From an uncultured Alphaproteobacteria bacterium (GTDB lineage Bacteria > Pseudomonadota > Alphaproteobacteria > Bin95): a DNA stretch of 37,508 nucleotides. The stretch lies in contig CALAHN010000158.1 in NCBI GenBank assembly GCA_937891825.1, forward strand, positions 1 to 37,508, read 5' to 3'. The translations under genes and the position numbers were made by a program. Under the pieces are notes generated by a model that was given only the letters and a program-made list of their open reading frames with translations, was not told the origin of the DNA and searched no databases. Of this stretch, positions 31,367-37,508 are shown piece after piece (the first letter of the stretch is position 1; every line of letters starts with the position of its first letter).

Positions 31367-32560
31367 ATGTCGATCAGCACCCTTTGGCGCGCCGGCGGAC
31401 TTGTCCTGACGCTGGCGTTCCTGACGTTGTTTGTCGGCGGCGGCAGCCGTCATGCCATTGGCCTTGTGCTGAAGCCCATGGTCGACGGCCTTGGCTGGGA
31501 CCGAACGCAGCTTGGCGCAGTGGTGGCGCTGTTCATGGTCGTGACGGCGCTCACCATGGCGGCAGTCGGACGGCTGGCGGATCGCTTTCCGCCCGGCTTG
31601 ATCCTCTCTGGCGGGTTCGTTATCAGCGCCGTCGGGATCGGCGGCATGGCGTTCGCAGAAACCGCCTTTCAGGTCATGCTGCTCTATGGGGTCACCTTCG
31701 CCGTCGGAAATGGCGCGGTCTCGATCACGCCGGTCGGCGTGATGCTGACGCGCACGTTCGGGCGGCAAGCCGGGCTGGCGAACGCGATCGCGATCGGCGG
31801 CATGGGCATCGGGCAGTTGGCGATCCTCGCAGGCCTCGTCCAGGTGCTGGCGGCCGACGGCTGGCGGGACGTGTTCCTTTGGCTCGGCGTCTTCAATGGC
31901 CTGGCCGCGCCCTTGTTGCTGCTGGGCCTCAGGCGTTCCGACGCCGCGGCCCGGCGGGCGGCGCGGCCGGCGTATGACGGGATGACCGTGCGTCAGGCGG
32001 CGGGCACGAAGGCGTTCTGGGCGTTGATGCTGGTCTATGCGGTCTGCGGCTTTCAGGATTTCTTCGTCTCGACCCATGTGGTCGCGATCGCCCTCGACAA
32101 TGGCCTGGCGTCGGTATTCGCCGGAAATCTGCTGGCGTTCATGGGTCTTGCCGGCCTCGCGGGCGTGATCGCCGCCGGCGCCTGGTCGGACCGCGCCGGT
32201 CCAGTCTGGCCGACGGCCGCCTGCTTCGTGCTGCGGCTGGCGATCTTCGGCCTGATCATGACGGCGACTGACGCGACGGCGATAGCGCTGTTCGCGCTGC
32301 TATACGGCGTCACCTACTGGGCGACCGCGCCCTTGACGGTCATCTTCGTCCGCGACCGCTTCGGCGAGAAGAACCTTGGCCTGATATCCGGCCTCGTGAC
32401 GATGACGCATCATGGCGCCGGCGGCCTCGGCGCGCTTCTGGGCGCGATGATCTTTGACGCCCAGGGGAACTATCAATCGGCCTTCGTCCTGATGGCGTTG
32501 CTGTCCGCAGTCGGTCTTGTCGCGACCGTCGCGCTCCGCGGCGGCCGGTATTCCCGTTGA
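31367..32560 (+). CDS. Major facilitator superfamily transporter
   Basis: The 397-residue, 12-span carrier has its first span at about 10-30 (GLVLTLAFLTLFVGGGSRHAIG), then the loop 2-3 motif GRLADRFPPGLIL (MFS motif A, G-x-L-a-D-r) near residue 67, and a central cytoplasmic loop rich in Arg/Ala (RRSDAAARRAARPAYDG, about 185-200). The second half repeats the motif as AGAWSDRAGPVWP. Overall it resembles monocarboxylate/oxalate-formate-type MFS carriers found with catabolic genes. Substrate is not predictable. It may be co-expressed with the leader ORF upstream. The downstream dioxygenase-like gene follows after 99 bp. Confidence 0.9.
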   Translation: MSISTLWRAGGLVLTLAFLTLFVGGGSRHAIGLVLKPMVDGLGWDRTQLGAVVALFMVVTALTMAAVGRLADRFPPGLILSGGFVISAVGIGGMAFAETAFQVMLLYGVTFAVGNGAVSITPVGVMLTRTFGRQAGLANAIAIGGMGIGQLAILAGLVQVLAADGWRDVFLWLGVFNGLAAPLLLLGLRRSDAAARRAARPAYDGMTVRQAAGTKAFWALMLVYAVCGFQDFFVSTHVVAIALDNGLASVFAGNLLAFMGLAGLAGVIAAGAWSDRAGPVWPTAACFVLRLAIFGLIMTATDATAIALFALLYGVTYWATAPLTVIFVRDRFGEKNLGLISGLVTMTHHGAGGLGALLGAMIFDAQGNYQSAFVLMALLSAVGLVATVALRGGRYSR

Positions 32561-32575
32561 TCGCGAGCGATCGAC

Positions 32576-32584
32576 TTATCCACA
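32576..32584 (+). promoter_or_regulatory. Perfect DnaA box
   Basis: TTATCCACA, the consensus DnaA-binding 9-mer, lies in the 99-bp gap between the MFS and dioxygenase genes. It is a single box with no AT-rich unwinding region, so not an origin; it may be regulatory or chance. Confidence 0.4.
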
Positions 32585-32659
32585 GTGCGGCGATTCCGCA
32601 GGACAGGCCGGACTGATACCGTTCGGAGCATTGGCGCCGTGAACGAGGATGGGCAGGAC

Positions 32660-33427
32660 ATGGGCGGACTGACGGCGGCGGAACTGGAGCAGTATCATGC
32701 TGACGGCTATGTCACGCCGGACGCGCGCCTCTCGGACGAGCTTCTGGCTGATATCCGCGCGGCCCATGACCGGTTGGTGGCGCGCCATCCGAAATTCCGG
32801 AATTACTGTTCCCATCTCCTGGCATATGACTTGGCATTCCTGAACGTCGCGCGTGAGCCGATGATCCTGGATTGCGTCGAGCAGGTGCTCGGCCCCGATA
32901 TTGCGCTCTGGAATTCCAGCTTTTTCGCGAAGCCCGCTCATGACGGCCAGAAAACGCCCTGGCATCAGGACGGCGAATACTGGCCGATCCGCCCGCTCGC
33001 GACTTGTACGGTCTGGATCGCGATCGACGACGCGACCCCGGAAAATGGCTGCCTCCGCATGATCAGGGGCTCGCACAAGGCCAGGCGCCTGGCCCGGCAC
33101 ACGACCAATCCGGCGGAGAACCTGACGCTGCATCAGGAACTGGCGGCGGAGGAATTCGACGAAAATCAGGCGGTCGATCTTGTGCTGAAGGCCGGGCAGT
33201 TTTCGCTGCACGATGTCTTCCTCTATCACGGATCGGAAGCCAACCTGTCGCCGAAGTCCCGGCGCGGCATGACGCTGCGGTACATGCCCACGACCTCGGT
33301 TTTCGACCGGGCGATGGCGAAGCGTCTGGCCGATGAGAAGGGCGTGACGGACCACACCGACCGCACCACGTTCCTTATGCGCGGCCGGGATCAGTCCGGG
33401 GAGAACGACTTCCGCGTGCGCTTGTAG
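32660..33427 (+). CDS. Phytanoyl-CoA dioxygenase (PhyH)-family protein
   Basis: The 255-residue Fe(II)/2-oxoglutarate oxygenase fold has the iron triad WHQD (His102, Asp104) and the distal His190 in VFLYHGSEANLSPKSRRGMTLRYMP, where Arg202 probably binds the 2-oxoglutarate carboxylate. GYVTPDARLSDELLADIRAAHDRLV is the usual PhyH N-terminal region. The start at 32660 fits family length; GAGGA lies ten bases upstream. A GTG at 32639 is an alternative with GGAG upstream. Bacterial members hydroxylate varied small acids or metabolites. It ends only 4 bp from the convergent aldolase gene. Confidence 0.88.
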   Translation: MGGLTAAELEQYHADGYVTPDARLSDELLADIRAAHDRLVARHPKFRNYCSHLLAYDLAFLNVAREPMILDCVEQVLGPDIALWNSSFFAKPAHDGQKTPWHQDGEYWPIRPLATCTVWIAIDDATPENGCLRMIRGSHKARRLARHTTNPAENLTLHQELAAEEFDENQAVDLVLKAGQFSLHDVFLYHGSEANLSPKSRRGMTLRYMPTTSVFDRAMAKRLADEKGVTDHTDRTTFLMRGRDQSGENDFRVRL

Positions 33428-33431
33428 GGCG

Positions 33432-34550
33432 TTACCAGCCGTTGACTCGGGTCCATTGACCGTTCAAGCGGCCGTCTTGCAGCAAGCGGTAGCCGGGATA
33501 CGCGGCGGCGGTGAAACAGGCGTGGTTTGGCAACACCCGGACCTGGGCGCCGACCGGGAGCCGGGCATACCATTCCGGATCGGCGATATCGATCTTGCCG
33601 TGTTCCTGGCTCGCGCCGTTGACCGCAAGCCCTTCGAGCGGCGCCGCTGTCTCCGGATCGACGACGAGGCCGTAGCCGACGTTCGGAAGATGGGCATGGG
33701 CGCTGATATCCTTCGATAGCGCCAGACCGCCAGCGTCGATCAGGATGCGGCCAGCCTCGCGGTTGTGGCCGATGACGGTCGCGAGCACCGAAAGCGCAAG
33801 GTCTTCCGGCTGGCAGACGCCGCGGGACATCTGGTCCAGGTCAAAGGGCATGTAGACGCCGGCGCGCACTTCGGTGACGCCCGTCAGGTCCTCCGCGAAG
33901 GCGACTGTCGGCGTCGAGCCGATGCTGACGATATCCGCGGCATAGCCCGCTTCCCGCAGTCTCCTGGCGGCGGCGACGGCGGTATCCCGTTCGGTCGCGG
34001 CGATCGGCCGGACGTCCGCCGGATCCTTGGCGCCGTAGCTGTGGCCGGCGTGAGTCAGCACGCCGCGCACGCGGTTGCCGCCCGCCTCGATCGCCGCCGC
34101 GACGGCCAGAAGGTGCGGGCTCGCGGCCGGCAATCCGCCACGGGCGTCGCCGCAATCCACCTCAATCAGAAAATCCAGGTCCATGCCGGCGGCGGCTTCG
34201 GCGAGCCGGGTGGAATCCGTCAAAAGCAGCAGATCGGCGCCAAGCTCCTGGCGAATGCGGCGGGCGCGGGCGAGTTTCGCCGGGGCCATCCCGACGGCAT
34301 AGAGGATATCCCTGTAGCCGGCCCTGGCGAAATGCTCCGCCTCGGCCAGGGTCGAGACCGTGATCGGGCCGCTCGCGCCGACAGTCATGCGCGCCGCCTC
34401 GACGCATTTCAGGGTTTTCAAATGCGGGCGAAGCGTAACGCCATGGCGGGCGGCGATGGCGTTGAATCGGTCGATGTTACGCTGCAGCCGGTCGATATCC
34501 AGCAGCAGGCAAGGCGTTTCGAGTTGGGCGAGATCGTCGGTCAAGCTCAT
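33432..34550 (-). CDS. D-threonine aldolase / D-serine dehydratase-like PLP enzyme
   Basis: The 372-residue fold-type III (alanine racemase-like) PLP enzyme shows ETPCLLLDIDRLQRNIDRF and RPHLKTLKC, with Lys45 as the expected Schiff-base lysine. HAGHSYG, VSIGSTPTVAF and VRAGVYMPFD follow from the barrel. The C-terminal LPNHACFT provides His343 and Cys345, the zinc pair typical of the metal-dependent D-serine dehydratase/D-threonine aldolase (DSD1) family. It probably cleaves or dehydrates a beta-hydroxy D-amino acid. It is translationally coupled (ATGA) behind the CoA-transferase gene on the minus strand. Confidence 0.9.
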   Translation of the reverse strand: MSLTDDLAQLETPCLLLDIDRLQRNIDRFNAIAARHGVTLRPHLKTLKCVEAARMTVGASGPITVSTLAEAEHFARAGYRDILYAVGMAPAKLARARRIRQELGADLLLLTDSTRLAEAAAGMDLDFLIEVDCGDARGGLPAASPHLLAVAAAIEAGGNRVRGVLTHAGHSYGAKDPADVRPIAATERDTAVAAARRLREAGYAADIVSIGSTPTVAFAEDLTGVTEVRAGVYMPFDLDQMSRGVCQPEDLALSVLATVIGHNREAGRILIDAGGLALSKDISAHAHLPNVGYGLVVDPETAAPLEGLAVNGASQEHGKIDIADPEWYARLPVGAQVRVLPNHACFTAAAYPGYRLLQDGRLNGQWTRVNGW

Positions 34551-35710
34551 TCGGCGGCGCTCCGGCGTTTGGCGGCAAGTTCGGCGAGCACCTCATCCTG
34601 ATGCTGGCCAAGCGTGGGCGCCGCGCGCCGGACGCCGCCCGGCGTCTTCGAGAGCTTGATTGGCGTCCCAAGCGTCTTGCCGGGACCGGCTTTCGGATGA
34701 TCGACGGCCGCCACCATGTCGCGGGCCAGGATATGCGGGTCCGCTAGCGTCTCCAGATGGTTCATGACCGGGCCGCAGGGGATGTTCTTGGCGTCGAAGA
34801 GCCGGAACCAGTGATCGGTCGGCTGCGTCTCAAAGTAGGGCGCCAGCAGCGCGGCTAGTTCCTGCTGGCGGGCGACCCTGTCCTTCTTTTCCGTGAAGCG
34901 CGGGTCGGCCAGGAGATGCTCGGCGCCGATGATCCGGCAGGTTTCCTCCCAGAACCGTTGCTGGGATGCCCCGAGGGCGAACCAGCCGTCGGCCGTCGGG
35001 AAGATCTGGTAGGGCGCGCTGCCGCGATGCCCCTGTCCAAGCCGCTCGGGCTGCTGGCCGGTCGCGAACACGTTCGCGGCCTCGTACACGCACATCGAGA
35101 GCGCCGAATCCAGCAGCGAGACGTCCACTTGCTGGCCTTCGCCGGTCTTGGCCCGGTGCTGCAGCGCCGTCAGGACGCCGATGGCGCCGTTCATGCCTGC
35201 CGCGACGTCGGAGATCGCGATCGGCAACCGGTAGGGGCCGCCCTCGGGCGGGCCATTGATCGTCATCAGGCCGGACATCGCCTGCGCGACCAGATCGAAG
35301 CCGCCGCGCGGGCTGTAAGGCCCCGTCTGGCCGAAGCCGGAGATCGAGCAATAGATCAGGCCGGGATTGCGCGCCGCCATATCGGCATAGCCGATGCCGA
35401 TGCGCGCGGCGACGCCAGGGCGGAAATTCTCGATCATCACATCCGCCCTTTCGACCAGGGCGATCGCCGTCGCCAGATCGTCCGGGTTCTTGAGGTCAAG
35501 CGCGATCGAGCGTTTGTTGCGGTTCCACAGCATGAACGGCGCGCCTTCGCCCGCGACGTGCGGCGGGCTGGCGCGCAAATCGTCGCCCTTGCCCGTGCGC
35601 TCTACCTTGATCACGTCGGCGCCCTGGTCGGCCAGGATCATGGCGCAATACGGGCCGGATAGGTGATTGGTGAAGTCGATGACGGTCAAACCGTCAAGCG
35701 CGCCTGGCAT
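34547..35710 (-). CDS. Family III CoA-transferase (CaiB/BaiF type)
   Basis: The 387-residue enzyme transfers CoA between acyl groups. Landmarks are LTVIDFTNHLSGPYCAMILADQGADVIKVER (1-40), NRNKRSIALDLKNP, MIENFRPGVAARIGIGY, SISGFGQTGPYSPRGGFDLVAQAMSG, and ISDVAAGMNG, in which Asp168 is the expected catalytic aspartate that forms the aspartyl-CoA thioester. Length is normal. GGGAGG is positioned ahead of ATG 35710. It heads a two-gene operon with the PLP enzyme and is divergent from the enoyl-CoA hydratase-like gene across 94 bp, suggesting CoA-thioester catabolism of a carboxylic acid. Confidence 0.92.
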   Translation of the reverse strand: MPGALDGLTVIDFTNHLSGPYCAMILADQGADVIKVERTGKGDDLRASPPHVAGEGAPFMLWNRNKRSIALDLKNPDDLATAIALVERADVMIENFRPGVAARIGIGYADMAARNPGLIYCSISGFGQTGPYSPRGGFDLVAQAMSGLMTINGPPEGGPYRLPIAISDVAAGMNGAIGVLTALQHRAKTGEGQQVDVSLLDSALSMCVYEAANVFATGQQPERLGQGHRGSAPYQIFPTADGWFALGASQQRFWEETCRIIGAEHLLADPRFTEKKDRVARQQELAALLAPYFETQPTDHWFRLFDAKNIPCGPVMNHLETLADPHILARDMVAAVDHPKAGPGKTLGTPIKLSKTPGGVRRAAPTLGQHQDEVLAELAAKRRSAAE

Positions 35711-35804
35711 CCTGCTGCCTCCCCTGGAAATTGCCGCTATGGTGGCAAGCCTGTACCCCGATTGGCAACCGAGCCGCCGTCACAATAGAGGATCCGCGCG
35801 ACCC

Positions 35805-36581
35805 ATGCCCGACATTCTGACCGATCTCCGCCCCGATGGCGTCGCCGTCGTCACGATTTCGCATCCCGAGCGCAAGAACGCTTGCACCCAGGCGATGTGG
35901 CAGGCGCTTGGGAAAACCTTCACGGCGCTTGCGAGCGATCCCACGGCGCGGGCGGTCATTCTGACCGGGGCCGGCGATACGTTCTGCGCGGGCGCGGATA
36001 TCAGCGAGTTCAAGACGGCCCGCAACAATGCCGCGGCCGCCGCTTCCTATTCCGCCGATGTCGACGCGGCCGAAACCGCGATCCACGACATGCCGAAGCC
36101 CGTGATCGCGGCGATCCGCGGTCCCGCCATCGGCGGCGGGTGCGGCCTGGCGCTCGCGTGCGATTTCCGCCTTGGCGACGAGCGGACGCGGATGGGCATC
36201 CCCGCCGCCCGCCTGTCGGTCGTCTATTCCTTGAAGGAAACGCAGATGCTGGCGGAGGTCGTCGGCCCGAGGAACGCCAAGCGCGTGCTGTATTCCGGCG
36301 ACTATTTCGATGCGGACGGCGCCAAGCGGCTCGGCATGCTGGATGAGATTGTCGAGGATCCGATGGCCGCCGCCGTCGCCTATGCGAGCCATATCGCCGA
36401 GCGGGCGCCGCTCTCCGTCCGGGGCGCCAAGCTCGCCATCAACGCCATCGCGGCCGGCGCGATCGCCGACGTGGCGAAGCAGTATGAGGCGCTCCGCGCC
36501 CAGGCGGCGGATTCCCATGATTACGCCGAAGGGCAAAAAGCGTTTATGGAGAAGCGCAAGCCCTCGTTTCAAGGTCGGTAG
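35805..36581 (+). CDS. Enoyl-CoA hydratase/isomerase-fold protein with altered active site
   Basis: The 258-residue crotonase-fold protein has oxyanion-hole segments GDTFCAGADISEF (57-69) and RGPAIGGGCGLALACDFRLG (105-124). The two glutamates of classical hydratases (Glu144 and Glu164 in rat crotonase) are replaced: Gly114 in GGGCGLAL and Ala134 in GIPAARLSVV. It is therefore unlikely to be an ordinary enoyl-CoA hydratase; an isomerase, thioesterase or decarboxylase activity of the fold is more likely, with the acid/base elsewhere (for example near VYSLKETQM). The frame extends upstream, but homology starts at 35805, with AGAGGA 12 bases before it. It probably forms an operon with the membrane protein that begins 11 bp after its stop. 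Confidence 0.88.
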   Translation: MPDILTDLRPDGVAVVTISHPERKNACTQAMWQALGKTFTALASDPTARAVILTGAGDTFCAGADISEFKTARNNAAAAASYSADVDAAETAIHDMPKPVIAAIRGPAIGGGCGLALACDFRLGDERTRMGIPAARLSVVYSLKETQMLAEVVGPRNAKRVLYSGDYFDADGAKRLGMLDEIVEDPMAAAVAYASHIAERAPLSVRGAKLAINAIAAGAIADVAKQYEALRAQAADSHDYAEGQKAFMEKRKPSFQGR

Positions 36582-36592
36582 GAGCCAGCACG

Positions 36593-37508
36593 ATGGCGGA
36601 TGTCAGCGAAGAAGACATGCAGGCCGCGGTCGCGAGCGGCGTGCTCGACGAGCGGCAAGCCGCCCGCCTGAAGGCCTTCGCCGACGCCCGCGCCGGCTTT
36701 CGGGAGCAGATGCCGAAGGATGACGAGCCCTTTGAGTTTTTTCGCGGCTTCGGCGAAATTTTTATCTCCGTCGGTCTCATGCTGCTCCTCGGAGCGGTCG
36801 CCACGTTGGCACCAGTCGACACGCTGACCGGCGGCGGCTTGGGCTATGGCGTCGTGATGGCGATCGGCCTCGGCCTATCCGTCGCTCTCACAGGCTATTT
36901 CGCGCGCCGGCGTCGGATGTCCCTGCCCAGCATCGTGCTGACGAGTTGGTTTGCCTATTTTCTGGCAAGTCTGGTGGTGGTCGGGTTCCTGTCCTTCGAT
37001 TGGCAAATTCAGGATATCAAGCGTTTCGGCGGCTTGGCTGCCTGCCTGGCAGCCGCGGCCGGCATGGCGGTCTATTACCTGGCATTCCGCGTGCCGTTCA
37101 CGATGCTGCCGCTCGGGCTGTTCGTTTTCGCTTTCATCCTGGCGGCGTCTTTGAACCTGACCGAGTTTAACGATGTGCTCGACGATCCGGCGACCGTGGT
37201 GTTCGATCTGGCGCAGTCGCCTGGACCCGCGGCGGCGATGCTGATCTTCGGCCTGCTCGCCTTCGCGGCTGCGATCTGGTTCGATTTGAAGGATCCCTAC
37301 CGCCTGTCCCGGTACTCCGCCACGGCATTCTGGCTGCATGTGCTTGCGGCCCCGGCGCTGGTCAACACGATTTGCCTGACGCTTTACAATGTCGGCGGCG
37401 CGGTCGGATATCTCGCGGCGACGCTGGCGTTCTTCGTGATGGCCGCGCTGGCGCTGATTGTCGACCGGCGATCCTTCCTGCTGTCCGGAGTCGCCTATTT
37501 CGGGCTGG
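36593..37508 (+). CDS. Multi-pass membrane protein, C-terminus beyond window edge
   Basis: The frame is open to the right edge (305 codons). A soluble N-terminal helical part (MADVSEEDMQAAVASGVLDERQAARLKAFADARAGF) carries the VLDERQAARL-type motif that precedes the membrane domain in DUF2157-like proteins. From about residue 54 at least eight membrane spans follow (for example EIFISVGLMLLLGAVATL, GYGVVMAIGLGLSVALTGYF, SWFAYFLASLVVVGFL, PLGLFVFAFILAASL). Function is unknown. TAGGAG at the hydratase stop codon serves as its ribosome site, indicating co-translation with that gene. Confidence 0.8.
   Translation, partial: MADVSEEDMQAAVASGVLDERQAARLKAFADARAGFREQMPKDDEPFEFFRGFGEIFISVGLMLLLGAVATLAPVDTLTGGGLGYGVVMAIGLGLSVALTGYFARRRRMSLPSIVLTSWFAYFLASLVVVGFLSFDWQIQDIKRFGGLAACLAAAAGMAVYYLAFRVPFTMLPLGLFVFAFILAASLNLTEFNDVLDDPATVVFDLAQSPGPAAAMLIFGLLAFAAAIWFDLKDPYRLSRYSATAFWLHVLAAPALVNTICLTLYNVGGAVGYLAATLAFFVMAALALIVDRRSFLLSGVAYFGL

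Noticed and set aside
31367-32560. MFS gene as the exporter of the RTX proteins
   Set aside because: RTX proteins leave through ABC-type type I systems; a 12-span MFS carrier does not transport proteins.
32571-32659. Replication origin around the DnaA box
   Set aside because: It is a single box with no AT-rich region, no further boxes and no replication genes nearby.

Overview
The window is GC-rich bacterial chromosome. Base composition, gene families and a GAAC-N7-GAAC motif of the alphaproteobacterial LexA type all point to an alphaproteobacterium, probably a free-living Rhodospirillales-like lineage. That placement is inference; no rRNA or other taxonomic marker is present.

Part 1 (about 0.6-19.1 kb) is the late region of a short-tailed (podovirus-like) prophage, all on the plus strand and tightly packed. 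The order is small terminase, large terminase, small conserved protein, T7-type portal, Bbp19-like protein, scaffold, major capsid, two small structural proteins, tail tubular A-like protein, tail tubular B-like protein, T7 gp13-like GNAT-fold protein, gp14-like protein, [PLP aminotransferase], tail appendage genes, tailspike with a self-cleaving S74 chaperone, and a lysis block (single-TM coiled-coil protein, M15 endolysin, holin, 28-residue membrane peptide). No integrase, repressor or replication gene lies inside the window, so the early region must lie to the left of base 1 or be lost. A partial leucine-rich-repeat gene runs off the left edge on the minus strand. The terminase and capsid operons are preceded by similar promoter-like sequences that carry LexA-like half-sites. 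A histidinol-phosphate-aminotransferase-like gene sits in the middle of the virion genes.

Part 2 (19.2-25.0 kb) is catabolic host DNA: a minus-strand pair (luciferase-like flavin monooxygenase then MmgE/PrpD protein), a plus-strand PuuE-type polysaccharide deacetylase/allantoinase, and a minus-strand pair (Rieske ring-hydroxylating oxygenase alpha subunit then a double carboxymuconolactone-decarboxylase-domain protein).

Part 3 (25.2-31.2 kb) holds two tandem RTX/haemolysin-type calcium-binding proteins of 843 and 1124 residues, likely type I secretion substrates. The second contains an apparently perfect 576-bp in-frame tandem duplication. No type I transporter is in the window.

Part 4 (31.2-37.5 kb) is host metabolism again: an MFS transporter with a possible 34-codon leader ORF, a phytanoyl-CoA dioxygenase-like protein, a minus-strand pair (family III CoA-transferase then a D-threonine aldolase/D-serine dehydratase-like enzyme), an enoyl-CoA hydratase-fold protein lacking both usual catalytic glutamates, and the start of a multi-pass membrane protein that runs off the right edge. 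There is no gene-free stretch longer than about 250 bases.
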